From assembly GCA_030645475.1 (NCBI GenBank), contig JAUSMA010000065.1, forward strand, positions 62,001 to 126,000: 64,000 nt of DNA. The letters are read 5' to 3'. Shown one piece after another: positions 16,286 through 25,236 of this stretch. The notes beneath the pieces were generated by a model. That model searched no databases and was not told the origin of the DNA. It worked only from the letters and a program-made list of their open reading frames with translations. The translations under genes and the position numbers were made by a program. This DNA comes from Nitrospirota bacterium. Its GTDB lineage: Bacteria > Nitrospirota > Nitrospiria > Nitrospirales > Nitrospiraceae. The stretch's first letter is position 1, and each line of letters starts with the position of its first letter.

Positions 16286-16936
16286 ATGATCCACCCGCTT
16301 CCTTCCAATTGCGAACATGCGATCCTCGAACAATTCCTAAAAGCAGAGGCGATGGCCTTGTGGGCGGTACGCTCTGCGCAAGCGCAGGACGTTCCTCCTG
16401 GAGTGCTGCAGTTTTTGCGTCGGCATGAGGAAGAGGAGGCCCAACATCTCAAGCAGTTTGAACTGCTGTTGGGAGTGAAGTCACATGGAAAGACCGCGCT
16501 GCCACGTGTGCCTGATCAATGGAGGGTGCTTGCGGTACATCTGTATGGATACGAAACGTTAGGACTTGAGTTTGCACGGCTGTTAGTGGGGTTGCGTCCT
16601 GATCTTACGTCGATTATGGAAGATGAAGAGGTGCATGTCGGATTTTTCGAGCAGGAGGTCCGTGCCATACTCAGTCGTGGAGGGCTTGCGGCTGACGGTG
16701 CGCGACAAGCTGCACAGGCCTGGAGACGGCGGTTGCCTCGCACGGTTGATCGCTATCTTCATGATGAAAGTCTTGCGCCCTTTCGTGATGAATTGCGGCA
16801 GCATATTTTGGGCGTGATCGATGCGCGGTTTCTCGCATCCGGATTATTGGTATGGTCTGAGAAGCAGGAATCGTCTGTGGTGAAGCCGGCAGGGGAGAAG
16901 TCGGGCGCCTATTCTGCCTTCGAATCAAACGGGTGA
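16286..16936 (+). CDS. Ferritin-like diiron protein
   Basis: This 216-residue, mainly helical protein carries the paired metal motif of the ferritin-like superfamily: a Glu in LKAEAMALWAV (about residue 21), ExxH in EEEEAQHLKQ, a Glu in YETLGLEF, and a second ExxH in DEEVHVGFF. Such proteins bind two iron atoms and act as oxidases, hydroxylases or iron-sequestering factors; which applies here cannot be told. The last 30 residues are basic and low-complexity. It is a single gene, convergent with sthA across an 88-base gap in which I see no strong terminator. There is no clear Shine-Dalgarno; ATG 16286 fits the domain start best. Confidence 0.75.
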   Translation: MIHPLPSNCEHAILEQFLKAEAMALWAVRSAQAQDVPPGVLQFLRRHEEEEAQHLKQFELLLGVKSHGKTALPRVPDQWRVLAVHLYGYETLGLEFARLLVGLRPDLTSIMEDEEVHVGFFEQEVRAILSRGGLAADGARQAAQAWRRRLPRTVDRYLHDESLAPFRDELRQHILGVIDARFLASGLLVWSEKQESSVVKPAGEKSGAYSAFESNG

Positions 16937-17024
16937 GCCTGGCTTCTGTGATGCGCGATGTGGAGTTCCAGTTTCGAAGATCCTGACGTCTCGAATCGTC
17001 TCGCACCATGCCGTTCTTGTCGGT

Positions 17025-18437
17025 TCATGCGGCCTGTGAAGTCAGTCGTTTTTGCCGTTGTCCTGCAATGTCAAGCGCTGCGATGCGGTAGCCCTCAGCC
17101 AACGTGGGAAAGTTGAAAATATTCTCCACGAACGAATCAATCGTGGCTGCATGTTGTAGCGCGATCTGGCCCACATGAATCAGCTCTGTCGCCCCTTCTC
17201 CGATGATCTGAACCCCCAATAGGTAAACTCCGGTGGGATCGGCCACCAGCTTCATCAAGCCGTTGGACATGCCTGAGATTTGGCCTCGGGCAATTTCGTC
17301 GAATCGCGCCCGGCCAATCAGGACCTCTCGATAGCGTGCGCGCGCGGCCGCTTCGTCCAGTCCGATACTGGCCATCTCGGGGATCGTATAAATGCCGACT
17401 GGAATGTCGGACGAGCGTCCTTCGGGGAGACCCAAGGCGTGACAGACGGCTCGCCGGCCCTGTTCCATAGCCGTAGAGGCCAGGCCCGGGGGGCCGAGTA
17501 GGTCGCCGACCCCATAGATGTGGGGAAGAGCCGTTTGGCAATGTTCGTTGACGGACAACGTCCCCCTTTCGGTGAGTGGCAACCCTGTGGCGCTCAGATT
17601 GAGGTCCTCAAGATTCGGCTGTCGCCCCATGGCCACAAGCATCTTATCGCTCGTAATGACCTGCCCGTCCTGGAGTGTCGTCACGACCTGAGAGATCCCA
17701 TCCCACCGGACGTCCTTGATGGCTTGCCCTGCGCAATAGCGACCGCCCTGTTGCTCAAAGCTCTGCACAAACATCTTTACGAGTTCTGCGTCCAGAAACT
17801 GAAGCGGACGATCGGCCCGATCGATAATGGTCACCTGTACGCCAAGCGCGGCAAAGATCGATGCATATTCCGATGCCACGACGCCTCCGCCGAGCACGGT
17901 AAGGGAGCGTGGCAAATAGATCATGGAGAGAATCGAGTCACTGTCCAGAATATGTTCGTGGTCGATAGGAATCTCGACCGGTGCACGAGGCCGTGATCCG
18001 GTGGCAATGACGATCGTGTCGGCAGTGAAGAGTTGCTTCACCCCATCGACTGAGAGCATTTCGAGCAGGGTGGCGGAGCAAAACTTGACGCGTCCATGGA
18101 AAAACGAGATACCATTGCGCTTAAGCTGTTTCTCCATATAGACGCCATGTGCCGTGACCACTTCATCCACACGGCGCATCAGTGAGGCGACGAGAATATT
18201 GGGCGGCATACGAACGTCTAAGGTGGTCGATGATCGTTTGGATCGGTCCAATTGCAGGGCGCTCTCACGAAGCGTCTTGCTCGGGATCGTTCCACGGTAG
18301 ACACAGCCACCGCCGACGCCTGGCTCGCGTTCGATCACGGCCACACGTTTGCCTGCTTTAGCGCCCTGGATGGCCGCCTTCTGGCCGGCGGGACCACTTC
18401 CGATTACGACAATGTCAAAATGTGTAGCATCACTCAT
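17025..18437 (-). CDS. sthA: Soluble pyridine nucleotide transhydrogenase
   Basis: A 470-residue flavoprotein disulfide reductase-like enzyme. It has the FAD Rossmann motif VVIGSGPAGQKAA at the start, a second nucleotide-binding motif LGGGVVASEYASIFAALG, and the site GGGCVYRGTIPSK. Redox-active family members have CxxxxC there, whereas SthA proteins keep only the first cysteine followed by RGT, as here. The enzyme passes hydride between NADPH and NAD in the cytoplasm. The ATG overlaps the stop of the HDOD gene (ATGA), so the two are cotranscribed. Assignment is by motif and length. Confidence 0.88.
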   Translation of the reverse strand: MSDATHFDIVVIGSGPAGQKAAIQGAKAGKRVAVIEREPGVGGGCVYRGTIPSKTLRESALQLDRSKRSSTTLDVRMPPNILVASLMRRVDEVVTAHGVYMEKQLKRNGISFFHGRVKFCSATLLEMLSVDGVKQLFTADTIVIATGSRPRAPVEIPIDHEHILDSDSILSMIYLPRSLTVLGGGVVASEYASIFAALGVQVTIIDRADRPLQFLDAELVKMFVQSFEQQGGRYCAGQAIKDVRWDGISQVVTTLQDGQVITSDKMLVAMGRQPNLEDLNLSATGLPLTERGTLSVNEHCQTALPHIYGVGDLLGPPGLASTAMEQGRRAVCHALGLPEGRSSDIPVGIYTIPEMASIGLDEAAARARYREVLIGRARFDEIARGQISGMSNGLMKLVADPTGVYLLGVQIIGEGATELIHVGQIALQHAATIDSFVENIFNFPTLAEGYRIAALDIAGQRQKRLTSQAA

Positions 18438-19303
18438 AGCGTCATGGTGTCCACCAGGCTGAGAACTTTGTCCTTGAGACTGAGTAGCGTGTCTACGTCG
18501 TTGGGATAAAGGTTGAGATCGGCAATTACGCTGTGGTCGCGTAGGGTGCTGTCATCGAAGGAATCGGGTACGAGTATATAGGTGGCTAGCCGGTCGGCTA
18601 GGCAGGTCATCATCGCTTCGTGCTTATGTGTGGGCGCCTGCTCATAGACCGCATAATAGGCGATGGCCTCGGCGACTTGGGAGGGCAGGGCCCATTCAGT
18701 GGCGATCAAAATACCTACGCGGGAATGGTACCCGTCGAGGAAGGCGAGGATTGCGTTGGGCTCGAGCCGCACATGCAGCTCCGTGGCAATCGTCGTGACT
18801 GTCTTGAGGACGACCGATTTCCCGACAGTATGCAAGAGCCCGCAGAGATAGGCGCTTTCCACATTATAGCGGCGGAGGCGTGCGATTTCTTTGGCATAGG
18901 CCCCGCTCGCCAGTGCGTGACGCCAAAGCTGTTTGATATCCGCTTCATAGCCTGGAATCTTAACGGCTGCGCTTTTGAGCGAAATCGTCACGGCGATCTC
19001 CGACAGTTGGTTTACCCCGAGCATTGCGACGGCATGCTGGAGCGACATAATCGGAGTTCTGGGCATATAGGCTGGAGAGTTGGCAATTTTCAGCACATGG
19101 GCCGCCAATGCCTGGTCTTGGTGGATGAGGGTAGAGAGACGAGCCGCGTCTGCCGATGGATCATTGGCCAAGGCCATGACCCGACCCGCGACTTGCGGAA
19201 GCACAGGCAGTTCGATTTTGTCCTTATCGATCCGTTCGATTAAGGCCTGTTCGACCTGCTCCGGCATGTCGATATTCGTCGATCGATCTATTTCAGTCGT
19301 CAT
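18434..19303 (-). CDS. HDOD domain protein
   Basis: A 289-residue protein containing an HDOD domain (about residues 25-230): LPVLPQVAGRVMALANDPSA, the LSTLIHQDQALAAHVLKIAN motif, YMPRTPIMSLQHAVAMLG, and LCGLLHTVGK in place of the HD metal motif. HDOD proteins are related to HD-GYP phosphodiesterases but lack the metal residues and act as signalling scaffolds, often near chemotaxis or stress genes. It is the first gene of a two-gene operon with sthA, overlapping it by four bases. A conserved shape is clear; the output is not. Confidence 0.85.
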   Translation of the reverse strand: MTTEIDRSTNIDMPEQVEQALIERIDKDKIELPVLPQVAGRVMALANDPSADAARLSTLIHQDQALAAHVLKIANSPAYMPRTPIMSLQHAVAMLGVNQLSEIAVTISLKSAAVKIPGYEADIKQLWRHALASGAYAKEIARLRRYNVESAYLCGLLHTVGKSVVLKTVTTIATELHVRLEPNAILAFLDGYHSRVGILIATEWALPSQVAEAIAYYAVYEQAPTHKHEAMMTCLADRLATYILVPDSFDDSTLRDHSVIADLNLYPNDVDTLLSLKDKVLSLVDTMTL

Positions 19304-19414
19304 GCTGTCGGTGGTCCTTGAGAGCGGTTTGTGACCACTGTGTTTTGGTACAGTCTCTTGTCGGCAGAAAGATGTGGAACTTTAATTTCCTGGTCCGCAT
19401 CGCGAGGGGGATTT

Positions 19415-19591
19415 ATGGGCAGTGGGGACCATCCTGTCGTGAACGCTTCTGTCTCTAAGGGGCGTTCGATCTGCAAGAGCCTGATAGCTGTGTCTATTGC
19501 GGCAGGATTCACCGTCGTATCAATGCCGAGCCGAGGACAAGCAATGATACGTAAGTCATCAGATGTCGGTGTATACGAACATAATTGCTAG
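19415..19591 (+). CDS. Possible small secreted or membrane peptide (58 aa)
   Basis: The ATG at 19415 follows GAGGGGGATTT, a fair ribosome site. The protein has a basic start (VSKGRSICK), a hydrophobic stretch SLIAVSIAAGFTVVSM and SRGQA-like end, like a signal peptide with a 13-residue remainder. It lies divergent to the HDOD gene, and its stop codon falls in the left arm of the palindrome at 19588. It could be a real small peptide, a degraded secreted protein or noncoding. No family recognised. Confidence 0.3.
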   Translation: MGSGDHPVVNASVSKGRSICKSLIAVSIAAGFTVVSMPSRGQAMIRKSSDVGVYEHNC

Positions 19592-19621
19592 CTGAACTAA
19601 CATCTATGTCAGTTCAGCTAG
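19588..19621. promoter_or_regulatory. Strong palindrome with ACTAAC-N6-GTCAGT core
   Basis: CTAGCTGAACT and its exact reverse complement AGTTCAGCTAG flank 12 bases in which ACA pairs with TGT, giving a 14-base arm with one mismatch. No T-run follows, so it is better read as an operator for a dimeric protein than as a terminator. Its centre is the same ACTAAC-N6-GTCAGT dyad as in the phage module (19596-19613). It lies about 264 bases before the NarL-type regulator. Confidence 0.5.
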
Positions 19622-19884
19622 AGCCGATTAGCATCATTGCTATAGATGGTAAAGGGATTTATGATTCCTGAGCAATGACGCGGTAGTCGGACTGTGAGGC
19701 TCACCGGTGTATCGGCAACCTTCCTTGATCTCTCCTTCTCAACTAGAGTGTAGTCGCGTCGTTTCCGCTTGCCCCGTTCGAGATATCTCATCGATTTCTC
19801 TGCATGAAACGCTGGACGTAGGGGGAACGGCTGTGGCTGGCGTTGTTCTCCGTATGCTCAATAACCTGTACAAAGGGGGGCGTG

Positions 19885-20589
19885 GTGATTAACTCGACTA
19901 CGATGCCAGTCAAAGTGTTGATCGTGGACGATCACGAAGTCGTTCGAGTGGGGTTGCAGACGGTGCTGAGCCGACAGAGCAGTATTAACGTCGTTGGCGA
20001 AGCCGCTACGGTCGAGGATGCAATTCGTGAAGCCTGCGACCTCAATCCGGACGTGGTGCTCATGGATGTTCGCCTGTCTGGGGGGAGTGGAGTGGATGCC
20101 TGTCGAGCGATTCGCAGTTCTTGCCCCAACACGCGAGTGCTGTTTCTTACGTCTTACCAGGACGATGAAGCGGTGCTCGCCGCAGTCATCGGGGGCGCAC
20201 ATGGTTATCTGTTGAAGCAAGTCAATGTGGATGCGTTACTGCGCGCTATCCATGCCGTCGCCCAGGGCCAGTCGATTCTCGACCCAGCCATTACCCAGCC
20301 TCTCTTGACTCGTATGCGGTCACAACGAGAGGAGGCTCCCGAACCACGGGCGACACTCTCCTCCCAACAGCAGCGTGTCCTCGCGCTTGTGGCAGAGGGA
20401 AAAACGAACAAGGAAATTGGCTCATCGCTTGAGCTGAGCGATAAGACGGTCAAAAACTATATCCGGTTCATTTTCCAGAAACTCAAAGTGACCCGTCGTG
20501 CTCAAGCGGCTGCCTTTTTTATTCGGGATTCTCACCCGGAGAAGCAGGTTGGTTTACATTCACCGTTGATGATGGAGAAAATCCACTGA
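19885..20589 (+). CDS. NarL/FixJ-type response regulator
   Basis: The protein has a receiver domain (about residues 9-125: VLIVDDHEVVRVGL, acceptor Asp61 in VVLMDVRL, Thr89, Lys111) and a LuxR-type helix-turn-helix (about 165-220: LSSQQQRVLALVAEGKTNKE, then LSDKTVKNYIRFIFQKL). It is a cytoplasmic two-component DNA-binding regulator. The GTG at 19885 follows AAAGGGGGG; GTG 19882 or ATG 19903 are also possible. The cognate kinase is not adjacent: the nearest is at 25237. It is 572 bases before the NtrC-type gene. Confidence 0.85.
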   Translation: MINSTTMPVKVLIVDDHEVVRVGLQTVLSRQSSINVVGEAATVEDAIREACDLNPDVVLMDVRLSGGSGVDACRAIRSSCPNTRVLFLTSYQDDEAVLAAVIGGAHGYLLKQVNVDALLRAIHAVAQGQSILDPAITQPLLTRMRSQREEAPEPRATLSSQQQRVLALVAEGKTNKEIGSSLELSDKTVKNYIRFIFQKLKVTRRAQAAAFFIRDSHPEKQVGLHSPLMMEKIH

Positions 20590-21161
20590 CATCGAGGGTA
20601 CGATTCGAGGCAGCTCTGCCTGCACTCCTCATCGTCGTGTCGTTTTGGGATGCCGTCCATCCAGCGATCGACTCCTTCTAGTGATTGATATCCCCTTTCT
20701 CAGCTACCCTCCTTCTTTTAAGCTATAGGCATTTCAATCTCGCTGCACATGAGTCGGAGTCCTCATTCTTGTTGCCGTAGGCTGGCCATATGCCTCGCAG
20801 GTGTCAATTCTGACAATCGGCAGAGTGCGATGCCATTTTTATAGGGCCGAGTAGTATTTGCCTAGCAGTGAATGGCTCTATTGCGATAGGGCTTAGGGTC
20901 GTATGGTCCCATTGTTTGGAATGCATAGCTCTATATAGCTAGGGGCATAATGCGTTCAACGTATGAGCTATTAGGCACTTTCCGTTATAGGAATCTCATC
21001 TACGCTTAGTATCGATGCGCTTCTTGTATGACATGACAACTCAGCTCGGCAAAAATGCCCATGCAGATCCCGCATGCAGCGGTTGTGCGGACATTGTGAG
21101 AGTTCGGTACGAGAACATGCCTTCGCCATCATCTGTCATTATCTTTCATGAGGAGTACGCT
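20590..21161 (+). other. Gap without a gene
   Basis: Nothing confidently coding is seen on either strand. The sequence from 20880 to 21010 is AT-rich, with several TATAG-type hexamers (for example CTCTATATAGCT at 20930-20941), probably part of the control region of the regulator at 21162. No riboswitch core is recognised. Confidence 0.5.
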
Positions 21162-22571
21162 ATGAGTCTGCTGTCTATACTTGTGGTTGAAGACGATGAA
21201 GGGGTGCAGAGCTTGCTTCGCAGGCTCTTGACGCAAGAGGGCCATCAGGTCACGGTGGTCGGGAACGGACAGGATGCGATTCGAGTCGCCCAAGAGATTT
21301 CCGTTCATGTGCTGCTGACGGATCTGAAGCTACCCGATATCGATGGTCTGGCCGTCCTGGAGCGCATTCTGCAGATCGATTCGAAGGTGATCGGTATCGT
21401 GATGACCGGTTATGGCTCGATCGACGGTGCGGTGAAGGCGATGAAGGTCGGCGCATTCGATTTCCTCACAAAGCCATTCGAGAATGAGTCGGTGATTGCC
21501 GTCATCAATAAAGCGTTGGAGGCGCATCGTCGTGGTCTGGATACTCGTGGTTCACGGAAATCTGCGCGCGTTCCTTATCGGGCTGAACAGTTGGTCGGCA
21601 CCAGTGAACCGATCAAGCGCGTCTTGGATTTTGTCTCGAAGGTAGCGGACCATGACAGCACGGTGTTGATTCAGGGCGAGAGCGGGACCGGTAAAGAGTT
21701 GGTCGCGCGGATGTTGCACTTTAACAGTATCCGGAAAGACCGCCCGTTCGTGCCCGTCAATTGTGGTGCCATCCCCGAAAATCTTCTTGAATCCGAGTTA
21801 TTCGGCCATGAGAAGGGAGCCTTTACCGGCGCCGCCCACACGCGGATCGGGCGTTTTGAATTGGCGCATGGCGGGACGATCTTTCTCGACGAAATCGGTG
21901 AGTTGAGCCTCGGGTTACAAGTGAAGCTGCTTCGCGTCTTGCAAGAACGTTCCTTTGAGCGGGTGGGGGGCACGAAAACCATCGACGTGGATGTTCGTGT
22001 CGTCGCTGCCACAAATCAAGATTTGGAACAGGCCGTCGAGCACAAGCGTTTCCGGCAGGACCTGTATTACCGTCTGAATGTGATTCCCATCACGACGCCT
22101 TCCCTGAAGGAGCGACGGAGCGACATCCCGCAGTTGGTCAATCATTTCATGGAGCGGTTGAATCGTACCAAGCAGACAGCCATTACAGGTTGTTCCCCGG
22201 AGGCGATGACCTGTCTGATGGGACATCACTGGCCGGGAAATATCCGTGAGTTGGAAAACATGATTGAGCGTCTGGTGGTACTGAAACAATCGGGAACCAT
22301 CGAGGTCTCCGATCTTCCCGAGCGTGTCTTTCCGCGACCGGCGCCGTCGGATCAGGTTGAGGAGCAGTTCATTGGATTTACCGACCAGGGGGTGAGTCTG
22401 TCACGAGAACTCGAGCAGCTCGAGCATCGTCTCATCGTCGGAGCGCTTCGCCGAGCCAACGGGATTACCAGTAAAGCCGCCCAGCTGCTTCAGGTCAACC
22501 GCACGACGCTTGTCGAGAAATTGAAGCGAAAAGGGCTTGCTACGAAAGCACAGAGCTGCCTTGCCTTTTAG
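21162..22571 (+). CDS. NtrC-family sigma-54 response regulator (solitary)
   Basis: The ATG at 21162 has AGGAG 7 to 10 bases upstream, and the receiver begins at once, so I prefer it to an in-frame ATG at 21015. The product is 469 residues: receiver (1-125, Asp11, Asp12, acceptor Asp54, Thr82, Lys104), AAA+ domain (GESGTGKE Walker A, GAFTGA sigma-54 contact loop, FLDEIGEL Walker B) and a Fis-type helix-turn-helix (ANGITSKAAQLLQVNRTTLV). It activates sigma-54 promoters once phosphorylated. No kinase is next to it, but it lies upstream of the flagellar locus, fitting a regulator of flagellar genes. Its receiver is close to that of the FliH fusion at 31992. Confidence 0.9.
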   Translation: MSLLSILVVEDDEGVQSLLRRLLTQEGHQVTVVGNGQDAIRVAQEISVHVLLTDLKLPDIDGLAVLERILQIDSKVIGIVMTGYGSIDGAVKAMKVGAFDFLTKPFENESVIAVINKALEAHRRGLDTRGSRKSARVPYRAEQLVGTSEPIKRVLDFVSKVADHDSTVLIQGESGTGKELVARMLHFNSIRKDRPFVPVNCGAIPENLLESELFGHEKGAFTGAAHTRIGRFELAHGGTIFLDEIGELSLGLQVKLLRVLQERSFERVGGTKTIDVDVRVVAATNQDLEQAVEHKRFRQDLYYRLNVIPITTPSLKERRSDIPQLVNHFMERLNRTKQTAITGCSPEAMTCLMGHHWPGNIRELENMIERLVVLKQSGTIEVSDLPERVFPRPAPSDQVEEQFIGFTDQGVSLSRELEQLEHRLIVGALRRANGITSKAAQLLQVNRTTLVEKLKRKGLATKAQSCLAF

Positions 22572-23048
22572 CAACGGGCCTGACAAGCATGATGTTGCGC
22601 GCGTCTGCCAGGACTGTGCCTGCATCGCGCAGTGAGTCCATCTGCCGTAAAGGTCCGTTTCCTCTTTATATTCCTTATCGCCATGCTGGATGGCTAGTCT
22701 GTGGTCATCTCGACACTTCCACTTTCCATGATCCACTGATACCACCGTACTATTTCCCGCCCTGCTAGATCTGACCAATGGATTATCAGTGTGCCGCATC
22801 GTCTCCCAGCGGGAATCGAATGTGGTACGGCAGATGTCCCGGCGTGAGAGAGACTAGTGTGCTGCACCGTTGTTACAACGTGACTGGATCACTCCTGTCG
22901 AATTCCTCTTCTTCTTTCTGATTGTGTCCGTCAATCATTTGACCCATCTCACGGCCGACGCGTTGACGATTTGACGAACGTCGCGATGGCGCAGCAGCTA
23001 CCGCCATCATTTCCCACGCAGAATGGATATTTGCGCACCAATTGCAAA
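22572..23048 (+). other. Gap without a gene
   Basis: I see no convincing coding frame, RNA gene or repeat here. The longest frames on the minus strand run into the preceding regulator gene and have poor protein character. The stretch probably holds the promoter region of the TPR operon. Confidence 0.5.
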
Positions 23049-23064
23049 GGGCACAGAAATTGCT
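23049..23064 (+). promoter_or_regulatory. Candidate sigma-54 promoter before TPR operon
   Basis: GGGCACAGAAATTGCT matches TGGCAC-N5-TTGCW except for the first base. Transcription would begin about 23075, only a few bases before the ATG at 23082, so the leader would be nearly absent. That short distance lowers confidence. Confidence 0.4.
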
Positions 23065-23081
23065 GAACCCGTCATGTGTCT

Positions 23082-25232
23082 ATGAAAATCACGACATCTT
23101 GCCATTGGTTGCTCGCCTGTCTGCTTACGCAGGGTTTCCCGTTGGATGCCGCTGCGGCAACGGAGAGTCAATCCTCTTCTGCTGCAGCATTGCCTCTTCA
23201 GGCGGGAGAGGTTCAGGCGACTGCTCCAGCAGCGATCTCACGGCTCACGTTACCCGATGAAGGGCCCCGCTACGACTATCTTGCAGAAGGATCGAACTCG
23301 CTGCAGTTTCAAGAGGCGATTGCCTCATTTAAACATGGGGAATATGCCCTGGCCCGCGAAGGATTCTCCGCACTCGTCAAGCAGGATACTGATAGCCGAC
23401 TGATCCCATCGATCAAGGCATTTTTGGCAGAGATCGCGTTGCGTGAAGATCCGACGACTCGCGGGCGGTCCGAAGCCATTCTCCAATATCGAGCTCAGGT
23501 TCGTCAGTATCCGAAAGATCCGAATACCTCCCGTGCGCTCTGGAGGATCGGAGATCTGTATGTCGAAATGGGATGGTTGCAGGAGGCCATTATCGCTTAT
23601 GAATATGCCACATCGCATGTACAGCTTCGAGCCGATGCAGACCGATCCCTGTTGAGTTTGGGCGTCATTCTTGAATCACGAGAACGTTGGGTGGAGGCGG
23701 AACGGGCGTTCGAGTCGGTCCGGAAGCGCACGAGCGACGATCGAGTCCTCAGACGTTCGACATTGGGATTGGCCAACGCCCTGTACGCGCTCCAGCGCAA
23801 GCGAGAGGCCCAACCCCTCTACGACATGCTCTACCAACGCTGGCCAGATCTCCTTAAAAATGAACCGCAGTATTTACAGCAGTATGGCGATGTGCTCGTC
23901 GGCACGAACGAGCGGCAGCGCGCCCGTGCCATCGACATCCTGCTGTATAACCTGTATCCGTCGCACCAGTATGCCGGCGCGGCCCTCGTGCGCCTCGGCG
24001 ACAGTCACCGCCAGCAGAATCAGTCAACCCATGCGGAGCTGTTCTACCACGTCGCGCAGGAGCGGTACGTGGGCATGCCGGCCGCCGTGCTTGCTCGTAT
24101 GCGCCTGGCGCAGATGGCGGAGCAGCCTGTTCAGTCCGAGAAGGGCTCCGTGCCGAACAGCGACAAGGGGACGGTAAGCCAGAGCGACGAGTCCGTGAAC
24201 GCATCCAATGGCGTGAAGGTTTACCAGGAGATTGCCAAGACCTATCAGGGAGATGTCCTCGGGAGTGAAGCGCTGTTCCATCTGGCGGAACATTACGAGT
24301 TGCGAGGCGATCCGTTACGTGCCATCCAGATCTATCAAGACGTCGCGAGACGGGCTGGTACCATTCAAGACGATCCATGGCCTCAGATGGCGGGACGTCA
24401 TCTGACCGGCATCTTGAAGCCCCAATTGGAAGCCGCACTCAAAGCCGGGAAAGATGTTCTGGCGGTGGCTCTGTTCCACAACCACGGACATGCGCCGGAG
24501 CATCAATATGCCGGGACGAAGACCTTGTTGGCCGTCGCGGACACCCATCGCCGTCTGGGCTTCTCCATCCAAGCATCGCGCCTCTATCAATTGCTGGTGC
24601 GGGATCGAAAGGCAGCCGCGCTGCACGAGGCGGCGCTTATCGGTCTTGGCGAGAGTTATGTGGATCAGCGGATGTATGCCGCCGCTCGGAACGTGTTCGA
24701 GAATTTTCGCCTGCAATACCCGCAGAGTCCACAGACGATGCCGGTGCTGCGGCAATTGACCACGGCTATGCTTGAGCAAGGCGACCGTCCCGGCGCGATT
24801 AGACTGATGCGGCAATGGCTCCGGACACATCCCAAGGCGCAGGAGCGGGGGTGGATGCAACTGACCTTGGCGAGAACGCTGGCCGCCGATCATCAACCGG
24901 CCGAGGCCGTGGCGGCATTCGAAGAGGCGGCACGCAACAAATTTATGCAGTCGCAAGGGGATCGACTCCTGTTAGCGGACCTCTTGACCTCCCTGAGAAA
25001 ACATCAGCAGGCCGTCGATCTGTATCAGAAAATTCTGGCGTCGAACCCGGCACCTGATCAGGCCGAATGGGCGCGCTTGCAGATCGTCAGAAATCTCGCC
25101 ACGCAGAAGTTGCATGGTCCGGTGCGCGCGGTCTTGACGCCAGGCGCCGGGACTGGCGATCCGTTCTTGTATCGGGCAGCGGAAGCGATACAGGCCAGTA
25201 TCCGCGTCTCCACCGACAAAGAAGGAGGATGA
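23082..25232 (+). CDS. Exported tetratricopeptide repeat protein
   Basis: A 716-residue protein starting at ATG 23082, one in-frame codon pair after a GTG. A signal peptide (MKITTSCHWLLACLLTQGFPL, ending near DAAAA) suggests export to the periplasm. It then has tetratricopeptide repeats almost throughout, for example around FKHGEYALAREGFSALVKQ, LWRIGDLYVEMGWLQEAIIA, QRMYAAARNVFENFRLQYPQ and YQKILASNPAPDQAEW. The family role is protein-protein contact. Being the first gene before a kinase and regulator, with 4 bases to the kinase, it may sense assembly or bind a periplasmic partner. The function is not established. Confidence 0.8.
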   Translation: MKITTSCHWLLACLLTQGFPLDAAAATESQSSSAAALPLQAGEVQATAPAAISRLTLPDEGPRYDYLAEGSNSLQFQEAIASFKHGEYALAREGFSALVKQDTDSRLIPSIKAFLAEIALREDPTTRGRSEAILQYRAQVRQYPKDPNTSRALWRIGDLYVEMGWLQEAIIAYEYATSHVQLRADADRSLLSLGVILESRERWVEAERAFESVRKRTSDDRVLRRSTLGLANALYALQRKREAQPLYDMLYQRWPDLLKNEPQYLQQYGDVLVGTNERQRARAIDILLYNLYPSHQYAGAALVRLGDSHRQQNQSTHAELFYHVAQERYVGMPAAVLARMRLAQMAEQPVQSEKGSVPNSDKGTVSQSDESVNASNGVKVYQEIAKTYQGDVLGSEALFHLAEHYELRGDPLRAIQIYQDVARRAGTIQDDPWPQMAGRHLTGILKPQLEAALKAGKDVLAVALFHNHGHAPEHQYAGTKTLLAVADTHRRLGFSIQASRLYQLLVRDRKAAALHEAALIGLGESYVDQRMYAAARNVFENFRLQYPQSPQTMPVLRQLTTAMLEQGDRPGAIRLMRQWLRTHPKAQERGWMQLTLARTLAADHQPAEAVAAFEEAARNKFMQSQGDRLLLADLLTSLRKHQQAVDLYQKILASNPAPDQAEWARLQIVRNLATQKLHGPVRAVLTPGAGTGDPFLYRAAEAIQASIRVSTDKEGG

Positions 25233-25236
25233 TGTG

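Noticed and set aside
20590-21161. Riboswitch before the solitary regulator
   Set aside because: No GEMM-like or other conserved core can be recognised; only AT-rich sequence with several TATAG hexamers is visible.
22401-22799. A 132-codon minus-strand gene after the solitary regulator
   Set aside because: Half of it is antisense to the regulator's helix-turn-helix, and there is no clear ribosome site.
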